A DNA stretch of 64,000 nt from Comamonadaceae bacterium (GTDB taxonomy: Bacteria > Pseudomonadota > Gammaproteobacteria > Burkholderiales > Burkholderiaceae_C), in contig JAACZV010000020.1 of assembly GCA_009996515.1 (NCBI GenBank), positions 1-64,000 on the forward strand, given 5' to 3'. Both the position numbers and the translations under genes were made by a program. The notes beneath the pieces are model-generated. The model worked only from the letters and a program-made list of their open reading frames with translations. It was not told where the DNA came from and ran no database searches. Shown one piece after another: positions 29,480 to 37,922 of the stretch (the first letter of the stretch is position 1; each line of letters starts with the position of its first letter).

Positions 29480-30435
29480 GCCACGGCGCCACCGAACTGC
29501 CCTACTGCCGCAACTGCCACTACACGCTGGCCACGCCGCGGCCGCACTACTGCGGCCACTGCGGCCAGGAGACCGACCTGCATCCGCCCTCGGTGCGCGA
29601 GATGGTGACGGAGTACCTGGGGCACTACGTGGCCCTGGACGGGCCGCTGCTGCGCACGCTGTGGGCGCTGATCGCGCTGCCCGGCCGCCTGACCAATGCC
29701 TATTTCCATGGTGCGCGCCGGCGCTATGTGCTGCCGCTGCGGGTGTATCTGAGCGCGAGCTTCGTCTTCTTCGTCGGCTGGGCGCTGCTGCCGCAGGACC
29801 CGGGCCCGGCCATCGCCGATGTCCCCGCCGCGGCGGCCTCCTCCGCTTCCTCCGCCGCGCCCGGCCAACCCCGCAGGCTGCGGGTCAGGCCGGACATGAC
29901 GCCGGCGCAGGTCGCCGCGGCGGCCGAGGCCCTGGCCGGCGGCGCCAGCGCGGCCGACGCCGCCCGGGCACACAGCCGCATCGGCGACTGCGAACTGGCC
30001 CGCCCCGAGGACTGCAGCCGTGGCCTGCGCTGGCTGGTCGGCGTCGTCGACAAGGCCCAGTCCATGACCCTGCAGCAGTGGAAGACGCGCGCCGGCGCAT
30101 TGGCCCCCTACGCCATGCTGGCCATGCAGCCCATCTTCGCGGCCCTGCTGCTGCTGGCCTTCGCCGGCAGCGGCCGCCGCTACGCCGAGCATTTCGTGTT
30201 CTCGCTGCACAGCCACAGCCTGTGGTTCCTGGCCCTGCTGCTCGCGATGGCCACCGGCGTGGACGGGCCGCTGGCGCTGGCCGTGTTCGCGCATGGCCTG
30301 GTGGCGATGCGGCGCGTCTATGGCCTGCGCTGGTGGGGGGCGGCCTGGCGCGCGCTGCTGCTCAGCACGCTGTACTTCAACCTGCTGGCCTGCGTGGCGC
30401 TGGCCATGGCCGCGATGATCGCGGCTACCGCCTGA
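29476..30435 (+). CDS. DUF3667 membrane protein with zinc ribbon
   Basis: Protein of 319 residues. The N-terminus has a zinc-ribbon pattern, YCRNCHYTL then YCGHCGQET, near residues 10-34, followed by a DUF3667 segment around VTEYLGHYVALDGPLLRTL. Hydrophobic helices are near 90-105, 208-228, 242-262 and 297-315. A low-complexity alanine/serine linker sits near 115-135. The family is uncharacterised. Co-translation with the PAS-LuxR regulator suggests it is part of the same response. Confidence 0.78.
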   Translation: MSHGATELPYCRNCHYTLATPRPHYCGHCGQETDLHPPSVREMVTEYLGHYVALDGPLLRTLWALIALPGRLTNAYFHGARRRYVLPLRVYLSASFVFFVGWALLPQDPGPAIADVPAAAASSASSAAPGQPRRLRVRPDMTPAQVAAAAEALAGGASAADAARAHSRIGDCELARPEDCSRGLRWLVGVVDKAQSMTLQQWKTRAGALAPYAMLAMQPIFAALLLLAFAGSGRRYAEHFVFSLHSHSLWFLALLLAMATGVDGPLALAVFAHGLVAMRRVYGLRWWGAAWRALLLSTLYFNLLACVALAMAAMIAATA

Positions 30436-31278
30436 TCAGGTGAACACGCCCTGGCGCAGCCACTTGGTGGCCACCCATTTCTCGCCCTCGATGACCGGCG
30501 AGCCGCCATGCAGGGTCTGCGTGGCCGGATGCGGCCGGTCGTAGCTGAAGAAGACAGCATTGCCCTTGACGGGCGCAACGTCCAGGCCGATGTCCGGGAA
30601 GATGGTGGAGCCGCCCGCGGCGGGCGTGTTCAGGTAGATGACCAGCGTTGCCACGCGCTGGCCGCCGCGCCTGAGGATGGCCGGCGTGCTGACATGGCCG
30701 GGGTCGAAATAGTCGTAATGCGGCTGGTACTCGGCGCCGGGGCGGTAGCGCAGCACCTGCAGGCCCTCGCCATGGTCCAGCGGCCAGCGCAGCAAGGTCG
30801 CGATGCGGGCCTCGACCCGACGGATCAGCTCGGTCTCGCAGCGCTCGAAGAACATGCCGTCGCTGGTGCGCGCCGCGTTCACCTCGCTGCCGTCGCTGCC
30901 GGTGGCGACGGTCTCCGAGCGCGCCAGGCGCTTGCTGGCCAGGCCGATGATGCCGTCGCACTCCTCGTCGGACAGCAGGTCGCCGAAGACGACGACGCGC
31001 GGCTGGCGCAGCGCCATCAACACCTTGACCTGGCGGTCGCCGGCATCGATGACGGGCGCGAACCGGCTCAGTTCGGGCTCGGGCAGGCCCGGCGTGGCGC
31101 CCGGCGGCGCGGTGAGCGTGGCCGACTGGCCCAGCGTGCGCGCCAACGCCTGGCGGGCCACGGATTCATCCCAGCCACTGCCCAGCATGGCCGCCAGGAT
31201 GCTCTCGGACGCATGGCCGGCGCGGCTCTGCTCGGTGATCCAGGCGCACAGCTCGGGGGTGATGACTTGTTGGCTCAT
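30436..31278 (-). CDS. 2OG-Fe(II) oxygenase, prolyl-4-hydroxylase type
   Basis: Dioxygenase of 280 residues. The double-stranded beta-helix shows the iron ligands in YQPHYDYFDPG (H and D) and a distal histidine in LHGGSPVIEGEKW, with the 2-oxoglutarate-binding lysine following. The N-terminal 80 residues are helical and unassigned. Bacterial homologues hydroxylate prolines in proteins such as EF-Tu or collagen-like chains; the target here is unknown. The ATG at 31278 overlaps the yaaA stop by ATGA. It abuts the convergent DUF3667 gene without a spacer. Confidence 0.85.
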   Translation of the reverse strand: MSQQVITPELCAWITEQSRAGHASESILAAMLGSGWDESVARQALARTLGQSATLTAPPGATPGLPEPELSRFAPVIDAGDRQVKVLMALRQPRVVVFGDLLSDEECDGIIGLASKRLARSETVATGSDGSEVNAARTSDGMFFERCETELIRRVEARIATLLRWPLDHGEGLQVLRYRPGAEYQPHYDYFDPGHVSTPAILRRGGQRVATLVIYLNTPAAGGSTIFPDIGLDVAPVKGNAVFFSYDRPHPATQTLHGGSPVIEGEKWVATKWLRQGVFT

Positions 31279-32054
31279 GACTTGCGGCGGAAGACGAGTC
31301 GATCGGGGGAGGAAGCTTCGGGAGCCAGACGATAACCGTCCAGATCGAAGCCCTTGAGGCCCTCGGGCGTCTGCAGGCGCTGCTGGATGGCGTAGCGGGC
31401 CATCAGGCCGCGGGCGCGCTTGGCGAAGAAGCTGATGATCTTGTAGTCGCCGTTCTTCCAGTCCTCGAACTGGCAGTCCACGACGCGCGGCTTCAGCACC
31501 TTGCGATCGGCGGCACGGAAATACTCCTGCGACGCCAGGTTGACGATGACGGGCGCCTGCTCGGCGGCGGCGAGCTTGTTCAGGTGCAGGGCCAGGCGGT
31601 CGCCCCACCAGTCATAGAGGCTGGCGCCCTGCGGGTTGGCCAGCCGCGTGCCCATCTCCAGACGGTAGGGCTGCATGCGGTCCAGCGGCCTCAGCAGGCC
31701 GTACAGGCCCGACAGCATGCGCACATGCGTCTGCGCCCAGGCCAGGTCGGCGGCGGACAGGGTCTTGGCGTCCAGGCCGTCATAGACGTCGCCGTTGAAG
31801 GCCAGCACGGCCGGCTTGCTGTTCTTGTCGGTGAAGCGCGGGCGCCAGGCAGCGTAGCGGTAGACATTGAGCTGGGCCAGCGGCTCGGACAAATCCATCA
31901 GCGCGCGCACCTCGGCCACGCTCTTGTGGCGCAGGATGTCTATCAGTGCGGCCGTGTCGTCCAGGAACTGCGGGCGGGTCAGCGCGGCGCTCAGTTCGGG
32001 CGGCGTCGGGGTGTCATAGTCCAGTGACTTGGCGGGCGAGAGCAGGAACAACAT
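31275..32054 (-). CDS. yaaA: Peroxide stress protein YaaA
   Basis: Protein of 259 residues from the YaaA (DUF328) family. It has the characteristic start [13 protein letters not shown] and the blocks [15 protein letters not shown] and [23 protein letters not shown]. In E. coli YaaA limits intracellular free iron and Fenton damage under peroxide stress, and is a DNA-binding protein. It lies downstream of the YeeE/BigR sulfur genes on the same strand (22-base gap) and is coupled to the following oxygenase, so a redox-stress operon is plausible. Confidence 0.93.
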   Translation of the reverse strand: MLFLLSPAKSLDYDTPTPPELSAALTRPQFLDDTAALIDILRHKSVAEVRALMDLSEPLAQLNVYRYAAWRPRFTDKNSKPAVLAFNGDVYDGLDAKTLSAADLAWAQTHVRMLSGLYGLLRPLDRMQPYRLEMGTRLANPQGASLYDWWGDRLALHLNKLAAAEQAPVIVNLASQEYFRAADRKVLKPRVVDCQFEDWKNGDYKIISFFAKRARGLMARYAIQQRLQTPEGLKGFDLDGYRLAPEASSPDRLVFRRKS

Positions 32055-32076
32055 GGGCGCGGATTTTGGCCCACGC

Positions 32077-32487
32077 TCAACGCCGCTCCAGCCACTCGAA
32101 CAAGGCCATGCCGGCCACCATGGCCGCGACGAAACCCAGGGCCTTGGGGTCGCCGCTGCCGGCCACCACCAGGGCCGGGCCGGGGCACAGGCCCGCCAGG
32201 CCCCAGCCGGCGCCGAACATCAGGCTGCCGCCCACCAGCCGGCGGTCCAGCAGCGTCGACGTGGGCAGCTGCATCTGCAGGCCCAGGAAGGTCTCGCGCC
32301 GCCGCCGCGCCAGCGCGAAGGCCGGCAGGCCCACGGCGATGGCGCCTCCCATCACGAAGGCGAGCGAGGGGTCCCAGGCCCCCGCGAGATCGAGAAAGCC
32401 CAGCACCTTGGCCGGCTGCACCATGCCCGAGATGATCAGGCCGAGACCGAACACCAGGCCGGCCAGCGCTCCAACAACGCTTCCCAT
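32077..32487 (-). CDS. YeeE/YedE (DUF6691) sulfur transporter half
   Basis: Membrane protein of 136 residues with about four hydrophobic helices. It has the family glycine-rich signature [19 protein letters not shown] at the N-terminus and a second, similar half around [16 protein letters not shown], where the cysteine sits in the position used for sulfur relay in YeeE proteins. Paired small YeeE/YedE proteins move thiosulfate or other sulfane-sulfur species across the inner membrane. Starts 9 bases after its partner gene ends. Confidence 0.85.
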   Translation of the reverse strand: MGSVVGALAGLVFGLGLIISGMVQPAKVLGFLDLAGAWDPSLAFVMGGAIAVGLPAFALARRRRETFLGLQMQLPTSTLLDRRLVGGSLMFGAGWGLAGLCPGPALVVAGSGDPKALGFVAAMVAGMALFEWLERR

Positions 32488-32496
32488 GTCTACTCC

Positions 32497-32925
32497 TCAG
32501 AAGACGTGCCGCACGGCGAAGACCGTCGCGAAACCGGCCGCCATGAACACGGCCGTCGCCACGGCCGAGCGCAGCGACAGCCGCGACAGGCCGCACACGC
32601 CATGCCCGCTGGTGCAGCCGGCGCCGTAGCGCGTGCCCACGCCCACCAGCAGGCCGGCCACCAGCAGCAGCCCCCAGCCCGCGTCGATCTGCGCATGCAG
32701 CGGCGCGGCGAGGGCGGCATAGAGCCAGGGCGACGCCAGCAGGCCCAGCAGAAAGGCCAGGCGCCAGCCACGCTCGCCCGGCACGCGCCGCAGCAGGCCG
32801 CCCAGGATGCCGCTGATGCCGGCGATGCGCCCGCCCAGCAACACCAGCAGCGACGCGGCGACGCCGATCACGAGTCCGCCCGCCAGGGCGCTTCCCGGCG
32901 TGAAGGCCGGCCAGTCCAGAGTCAT
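32497..32925 (-). CDS. YeeE/YedE sulfur transporter half (first of pair)
   Basis: Membrane protein of 142 residues. The family repeat appears as [13 protein letters not shown] near 31-43 and [19 protein letters not shown] near 98-116, with two cysteines in the pore-lining motif. A very strong AAGGAGG ribosome site precedes the ATG at 32925, which overlaps the repressor stop (ATGA). Together with the next gene it forms the two-subunit transporter found beside BigR-type regulators and persulfide dioxygenases. Confidence 0.86.
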   Translation of the reverse strand: MTLDWPAFTPGSALAGGLVIGVAASLLVLLGGRIAGISGILGGLLRRVPGERGWRLAFLLGLLASPWLYAALAAPLHAQIDAGWGLLLVAGLLVGVGTRYGAGCTSGHGVCGLSRLSLRSAVATAVFMAAGFATVFAVRHVF

Positions 32926-33245
32926 GTTGCCTCCTTGGGGCAGTAAAGCATGTAGAGGGTGCGCAGCAGCGCCAGCAGCCGCTCGTCGGCGACGCGGTAG
33001 AAGACCTTCTTGCCCTCGCGACGCGTCTCGACCATGCCCTCGCGGCGCAGCACGCCCAGCTGCTGGGACAGCGTGGGCTGCAGGATGCCCAGCGCCTGCT
33101 CCAGCTCGCCGACGCTGGTCTCGCCCTGCGACATCTGGCACAGCAGCAGCAGCCGCTCCGGGTTGCCCAGCACCTTCAGCGCCGCCACGGCTTCGCCCGC
33201 GGCGGCGCGCAGCAGCTCGGGGTTCAGTGATTTGGGCTTGAGCAT
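32922..33245 (-). CDS. ArsR-family sulfide/persulfide-responsive repressor (BigR/SqrR-like)
   Basis: Winged-helix repressor of 107 residues from the ATG at 33245. The helix-turn-helix is around [22 protein letters not shown]. Two cysteines, C36 (LLLLCQMS) and C102 (LYCPKE), occupy the places that form the sensing disulfide or polysulfide bridge in BigR and SqrR. The ATG at 33254 is also in frame but lies inside the palindromic operator. With a -10 hexamer at 33253-33258, transcription would begin next to 33245, giving a leaderless or nearly leaderless message. It controls its own operon and the divergent dioxygenase. Confidence 0.87.
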   Translation of the reverse strand: MLKPKSLNPELLRAAAGEAVAALKVLGNPERLLLLCQMSQGETSVGELEQALGILQPTLSQQLGVLRREGMVETRREGKKVFYRVADERLLALLRTLYMLYCPKEAT

Positions 33246-33251
33246 GCTCAA

Positions 33252-33273
33252 CATTATATCAATCAATATAATG
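33252..33273. promoter_or_regulatory. BigR-type operator overlapping divergent promoters
   Basis: Perfect inverted repeat CATTATAT (33252-33259) and ATATAATG (33266-33273) with a 6-base spacer, strikingly AT-rich in this GC-rich DNA. Each arm contains a TATAAT -10 hexamer, one per direction (33267-33272 plus, 33258-33253 minus). Repressor bound here would block both the repressor-transporter operon and the persulfide dioxygenase gene. Confidence 0.78.
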
Positions 33274-33303
33274 AAACCCTCGCAGCCCCACCGGGATCAC
33301 CCC

Positions 33304-34167
33304 ATGAGCGTCGCCATCCAAGCCTTCCACGACCCCGCCACCGGCACGGTCAGCTATGTCGTGCACGACCCGGCCACGCGCCAGGCCGCGGCCATTGACC
33401 CGGTGCTGGACTACGACGCCGCCGCCGGCCGCACCTCCACGCGCTCGGCCGACGCGCTGCTGGCCCATCTGCGCGCGCACGACCTGAGCCTGCAGTGGAT
33501 CCTGGAGACCCATGCCCATGCCGACCACCTGTCCGCCGCGCCCTACCTGAAGCAGCAGGCCGGCGGCCTCATCGCCATCGGCGAGCACATCCGCACGGTG
33601 CAGGCCACGTTCGGCCGCTTCTACAACCAGCCCGTGGCCGAGGACGGCTTCGACCGCCTGCTGCGCGATGGCGAGACGCTGCACATCGGCAGCGTCGAGG
33701 TCACCGCCCTGCTGGTGCCGGGCCACACGCCGGCCGACCTGGCCTACCGCATCGAGGACGCCGTGTTCGTCGGCGACACCCTGTTCATGCCCGACCTGGG
33801 CAGTGCCCGTGCCGACTTCCCCGGCGGCGACGCCGGCCAGCTCTACCGCTCCATGCAGCGCCTGCTGGCCCTGCCGCCCGAGACGCGGCTGTTCGTCTGC
33901 CACGACTATCCGCAGGGCCGCGAGGCGCGCTGGCAGACCACGGTGGCCGAGCAGCGCGCCGCCAACATCCATGTGCGCGACGGCGTGACCGAGGCGACCT
34001 TCGTCGCCATGCGCCGCGCCCGCGATGCGACGCTGGGCGCACCGGCGCTGATCCTGCCGGCGCTGCAGGTCAACATCCGCGCCGGCCAGCTGCCGCCGGC
34101 CGAGGACAACGGCGTGCGCTACCTGCGCATCCCCCTCAACGCGCTGCCGGGCGGCGCCGGCCGGTGA
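33304..34167 (+). CDS. Persulfide dioxygenase-type metallo-beta-lactamase-fold protein (Blh/ETHE1-like)
   Basis: Protein of 287 residues. The metal motif THAHADH is at 69-75, with later ligands in GHTPAD and FVGDTLFMPD, and the C-terminal CHDYP. Proteins of this kind beside BigR oxidise glutathione persulfide to sulfite in sulfide detoxification. No rhodanese domain is fused. The ATG at 33304 lies about 30 bases after the operator's plus-strand -10 box. Its 3' end overlaps the convergent transporter gene by 32 bases. Confidence 0.87.
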   Translation: MSVAIQAFHDPATGTVSYVVHDPATRQAAAIDPVLDYDAAAGRTSTRSADALLAHLRAHDLSLQWILETHAHADHLSAAPYLKQQAGGLIAIGEHIRTVQATFGRFYNQPVAEDGFDRLLRDGETLHIGSVEVTALLVPGHTPADLAYRIEDAVFVGDTLFMPDLGSARADFPGGDAGQLYRSMQRLLALPPETRLFVCHDYPQGREARWQTTVAEQRAANIHVRDGVTEATFVAMRRARDATLGAPALILPALQVNIRAGQLPPAEDNGVRYLRIPLNALPGGAGR

Positions 34168-35053
34168 GCAGCAGCACCACCCCCAGCAGCACCACGCCCG
34201 CGGCCAGCCACTCGGGGCCGCTGATGTGCTCGCCCGCCAGCGTGACGCCCAGCAGCATCGCGATGACCGGGTTCACGAAGGAATAGCTGGACGCCAGCCC
34301 CGCCGAGGCCTCGGCCAGCAGCACCATGTAGGCATTGAAGGCGATCAGCGAGCCAAAGACGACCAGATAAGCCCAGGCCCACAGGGCCCGCGGCTCGACC
34401 TGGGCGGGCAGCGTCTCACCGCCCAGCAGGCTCAAGCCCATCAGCACCACGCCACCCGCCAGCATCTCGCTGGCAAAGCCCATCGCGCCCGGCGCCAGCG
34501 GCAGGCTGCGCTGCGACAGCACGCTGCCCACGGCCCAGCTCGCGCAGGCCACGCTGATGGCCAGCAGCCCGGCGGGCGAGGCGCCGAAGCCCTGGCCCTG
34601 CGTCAGCAGCAGCACGCCCGCCAGGCCGAAGGCGATGCCCAGCGACTCCAGCCGCGTCGGCCTCTCGCCCCACAGCAGATTGAGCCCGGCGATCATCAGC
34701 GGCATCACGGCGATGAAGGCCACCACCAGGCCCGAGCCCACCGTCTGCTCGGCCGTGGCCGTGCCGCCCATGCCGCCGCCCAGCATCAGCCCGCCGATGA
34801 GCAGCGCGTTGCGCCACTGCCGGCGGTCGGGCCAGGGCGTGCCTCGCCAGCGCATCCAGCCGGCCAGCAGCACACCGGCGACGAGGAAGCGGCTGCCCAT
34901 CTGGAAGAACGGCGGCAGGCTGACCAGCGCGACCTTGATGGCCAGATAGGTCGAGCCCCAGACCAGCCAGGTGGCGGCCAGGCACAGCAGCAGTTTCGGC
35001 CCCAGGCCAGGGGAAGTTTTCACGCTCGGGCTCGTTGTCATCGCTGCCGGCAT
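34136..35053 (-). CDS. EamA-family (DMT) transporter
   Basis: Inner-membrane carrier of 305 residues with ten hydrophobic helices in two EamA repeats. The N-terminal repeat has WGSTYLAIKVAL and the second ends in SSYSFVNPVIAMLLG, both characteristic of the YedA/RhaT-like subgroup. Such proteins export metabolites, often amino acids. It is divergent from an Lrp/AsnC regulator, a common pairing that suggests amino-acid-controlled export. Starts at 35053 or 35041 are both possible; neither has a strong ribosome site. Confidence 0.87.
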   Translation of the reverse strand: MPAAMTTSPSVKTSPGLGPKLLLCLAATWLVWGSTYLAIKVALVSLPPFFQMGSRFLVAGVLLAGWMRWRGTPWPDRRQWRNALLIGGLMLGGGMGGTATAEQTVGSGLVVAFIAVMPLMIAGLNLLWGERPTRLESLGIAFGLAGVLLLTQGQGFGASPAGLLAISVACASWAVGSVLSQRSLPLAPGAMGFASEMLAGGVVLMGLSLLGGETLPAQVEPRALWAWAYLVVFGSLIAFNAYMVLLAEASAGLASSYSFVNPVIAMLLGVTLAGEHISGPEWLAAGVVLLGVVLLLTGRRRPAAR

Positions 35054-35137
35054 CGAAGAAACTCAGGCCCGACCACGCGACAGCCACTTGGACGCCGAAG
35101 CACACATATTGTTTGACTTTCCAGCATATTTCAGAGC

Positions 35138-35149
35138 ATTTCCGGAAAT
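35138..35149. promoter_or_regulatory. Palindrome in the Lrp/transporter divergent region
   Basis: Perfect 12-bp palindrome ATTTCCGGAAAT, three bases before the regulator's ATG, within an AT-rich stretch (35101-35152) that also has CATATTT repeats. Its place over the regulator's ribosome site suits an autoregulatory Lrp-type operator. Binding is inferred. Confidence 0.45.
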
Positions 35150-35152
35150 TTC

Positions 35153-35653
35153 ATGACTCTTGAGCTTGATCAACATGACCACCGCATCCTGGCCGAACTG
35201 CAGGCCGACGCGCGGCTGACGATGGCCGAACTGGGCCGGCGCGTGCACCTGAGCCAGCCCGCGGTGACGGAGCGCGTGCGCAAGCTGGAGGAAGGCGGCG
35301 TCATCACCGGCTACCGCGCCATCGTGGATGGGGCCATGCTGGGCTATGCCATCCGCGCCGTGATGCGCGTCGAGGCCATGGACGAGGCGCAGCTGCTGCG
35401 CGCCCTGGACGCCAGCCCCGAGGTGCTGACGGCCTACGAAGTGACGGGCGAGGACAACTGGATCCTGGAGATCGCCGTGCATGACGTGGCCCATCTGAAG
35501 GCCGTGCTGTCGCGCTTCAGTCATCAGGCACCGACGTCCACCGCCATCATCCTGCGCGCGCTGCGCGAGCATGCGCCGCTGCAGCCACTGCAGCCCCTGC
35601 CGACGGTGGTCGAGCCGCTGCCCCGCAAGAGGGCCGGCGGCCACGGCGGCTGA
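35153..35653 (+). CDS. Lrp/AsnC-family transcriptional regulator
   Basis: Regulator of 166 residues. The N-terminal helix-turn-helix is LDQHDHRILAELQ to LSQPAVTERVRKLEEGGVI (about 5-50). The RAM/AsnC ligand-binding domain follows with YEVTGEDNWILEIAV near 95-110. A proline/arginine tail of about 20 residues is unusual for the family. It is divergent from the EamA transporter and is likely its regulator, with an amino acid as effector. Confidence 0.9.
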   Translation: MTLELDQHDHRILAELQADARLTMAELGRRVHLSQPAVTERVRKLEEGGVITGYRAIVDGAMLGYAIRAVMRVEAMDEAQLLRALDASPEVLTAYEVTGEDNWILEIAVHDVAHLKAVLSRFSHQAPTSTAIILRALREHAPLQPLQPLPTVVEPLPRKRAGGHGG

Positions 35654-35666
35654 GCGCCGCCGCGGC

Positions 35667-37013
35667 CTACTTGGCCAGCAGCGCGTTGACGGCGGCGAGA
35701 TCCTCGGCGCGCAGCTGGCCCGAGGCCTGGCGCAGCTTGAGGCTGTTGACGACCACGTCGTAGCGCGCCTTGGCCAGGTCGCGCTGGGTGGAGTAGAGCT
35801 GGGTCTGGGCGTTCAGCACGTCCAGGTTGACGCGCACGCCGACCTTGTAGCCCAGCTGCGTGGCCTCCAACGCCAGCTTGGTGGACGACTCGGCGGCCTC
35901 GTAGGCGCTGACCTGGGCCTTGAGCGACTGCACGCCGAAGAAGGCACGGCGCGTGCCCTCGGCAATGCTGCGGCGTGCGAAGTCCAGGTCGTTGCGGGCC
36001 TTCTCCTCCAGCACCAGGGTTTCCTTGATGCGGTTCTGCGTCAGGCCGCCGGTGTAGATCGGGTAGGAGAAGGTCAGGCCGACGCTGGCGTTCTTGGACG
36101 TCCCGCCGCCCCCCTGGGCTGCCGCAATGGCCGCCGGGCTGGTGTGCAGGTTCTGGCCACCCAGCGTCGCCGTGGCGTCCAGCGTCGGCTTCTCGCCGGC
36201 GCGGGCGATCTGCGTGTCCAGCTGGGCGATTTCCAGGCCCAGCCGGGCGCGCCGGATATTGGGATGCTGCTCGTCGGCCGTCGCGACCCAGGTGTCGATG
36301 TTGTCGCTGGGCAGGGCGGGCAGCGCCACCGGCTGGGCCAGGCCCTTGGGCTCGACGCCGACGCGGCCGACGAACTGGTCCAGCGTCACGCGCTTGACGC
36401 GCAGGTCGTTGTCGGCCGCCAGCTCCTGGGCCACGGCCAGGTCATAGCGGGCCTGGGCTTCGCGCGTGTCGGTGATGGTGGCCGTACCGACCTCGAAGTT
36501 GCGCTTGGCCGACGCCAGTTGCTCGGCGATGGCGGCCTTGTTGGCCCGCGAGGTGTTCAGCGTGTCGCTGGCGGCCAGCACGTCGAAGTAGGCGGTCGTC
36601 AGGCGCACGATCAGGTCCTGCTCGGCCAGGTCCAGGTCCGCCTGGGCCAGCGCATAGGCACGCCGGGCCTTGTCTATGGTCGGGATGTTGCTGGCGTTGT
36701 AGACCGAGTACTTGCCCTGCAGGCCGGCGGTTAGGGTGCGCGCGTTGTAGGCCGCGGTGGACGGCGGATCGGTGCGGGCATAGGTGCCGGTGGCCTGCAG
36801 GCCCAGCGTCGGGCGCAGCAGGGATTCGGCCTGGGCCACCCGGGCGGCCGCCGCATCGGCGCTGGCGCGGCTGGCCAGGAAGGTCGCGTCATAGCCCCTT
36901 GCCGCGTCGTAGAGCTCTTGCAGGCTCTGAGCCTGGGCCGCGCCGGCGAGCAGGAGACCGGCCGCGATGGCCAGCGGTTGCAGGATCAGGCGAGAGGCTT
37001 GGGCGAGGGGCAT
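35667..37013 (-). CDS. tolC: TolC-family outer membrane channel
   Basis: Outer-membrane efflux/type I secretion duct of 448 residues. A signal peptide ends at GAAQAQS. Two OEP repeats follow, each with long amphipathic helices; the first begins SLQELYDAARGYDATF and the second near PNIRRARLGLEIAQLD. The ATG at 37013 has AAGGAA upstream. A glycine-rich insertion (QGGGGTSKN) marks an extracellular loop. The isoaspartate-methyltransferase-like gene lies upstream on the same strand, a pairing common in Burkholderiales. No pump genes are adjacent. Confidence 0.92.
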   Translation of the reverse strand: MPLAQASRLILQPLAIAAGLLLAGAAQAQSLQELYDAARGYDATFLASRASADAAAARVAQAESLLRPTLGLQATGTYARTDPPSTAAYNARTLTAGLQGKYSVYNASNIPTIDKARRAYALAQADLDLAEQDLIVRLTTAYFDVLAASDTLNTSRANKAAIAEQLASAKRNFEVGTATITDTREAQARYDLAVAQELAADNDLRVKRVTLDQFVGRVGVEPKGLAQPVALPALPSDNIDTWVATADEQHPNIRRARLGLEIAQLDTQIARAGEKPTLDATATLGGQNLHTSPAAIAAAQGGGGTSKNASVGLTFSYPIYTGGLTQNRIKETLVLEEKARNDLDFARRSIAEGTRRAFFGVQSLKAQVSAYEAAESSTKLALEATQLGYKVGVRVNLDVLNAQTQLYSTQRDLAKARYDVVVNSLKLRQASGQLRAEDLAAVNALLAK

Positions 37014-37224
37014 GGGATTCCTTGGCTGGAGCAACGATGAAAGCAGCGGCCGGGTTTATAGAGGCAAAGCCCGCCGATGACTGAAGCCATGTGACGACCT
37101 GCTCCCAAACGGGGGCAAGCGGCGTTTTAGGGCGACGGACTGCACCGCGGTACCGGCCGACCGCCCAGGGCCCGCCGACGCACCCGCAGGTACGGCGTCG
37201 CGGCAACGGCGGGCCGGCATCGCC

Positions 37225-37878
37225 TCAGAAGCTGAAGCTGGGCGCTTCGGCAAAGCCCGGCAGCCGGCCGGCGACCGTGTCGAACAACTCCACGGTGCGG
37301 AAGTCGCTGGCGCCGGTGCGCGTGACCAGCACGGCGCGCATGACCGGCTCGTTGCCGACGATGGCCGCCAGGCGGCCGCCCAGCTTGAGCTGGTCCAGCA
37401 GCACCTGCGGCACGGCAGCGACCGAGCCGGACAGCAGGATGACGTCGAAGGGTTCCTCCTCGGCCAGGCCAGCGGCGCCGTCCTGGTTGAGCACGGTCAC
37501 GTTCAGCACGCCGGCCCGCTTCAGGTTGGCCTGGGCCTGGGCGGCCAGGTCGGCGTCGGGCTCCAGCGCGATGACGCGCTGGGCCTTGTGACCCAGCAGC
37601 GCGGCCAGATGGCCCGTGGCGGCGCCGATCTCCAGCACCTTCTCGTGGCGCTGCACCTTGAGCTCCTGCAGCAGGCGGGCCTCGACCTTGGGCGCCAGCA
37701 TGCGGCGGGTGGCGGTCAGCGGCAGTTCGGTGTCGACGAAGGCCTGGGCCCGGTGGGCCTGGGGCACGAAGTCCTCGCGGTGCACCACGTGCAGCAGCTC
37801 CAGCACGCTGGGGTCGAGCACGTCCCAGGGGCGGATCTGCTGCTCGATCATGTTGAAGCGGACTTGTTCGAGATTCAT
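37225..37878 (-). CDS. Protein-L-isoaspartate O-methyltransferase-like protein
   Basis: SAM-dependent methyltransferase of 217 residues. The SAM-binding motif I is VLEIGAATGHLAALL near 81-95, and LEPDADL gives the acidic residue of motif II. N-terminal RFNMIEQQIRPWDVLD matches the PCMT-like group found beside tolC. Motif I differs from classic Pcm (EIGTGSGY), so repair of isoaspartate is not certain. It is followed by a 211-base spacer and then tolC. Confidence 0.83.
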   Translation of the reverse strand: MNLEQVRFNMIEQQIRPWDVLDPSVLELLHVVHREDFVPQAHRAQAFVDTELPLTATRRMLAPKVEARLLQELKVQRHEKVLEIGAATGHLAALLGHKAQRVIALEPDADLAAQAQANLKRAGVLNVTVLNQDGAAGLAEEEPFDVILLSGSVAAVPQVLLDQLKLGGRLAAIVGNEPVMRAVLVTRTGASDFRTVELFDTVAGRLPGFAEAPSFSF

Positions 37879-37922
37879 CTAATTCTCCGAAGCGCGGTAC
37901 GGCGGGGCTGAAAAACAAAATT

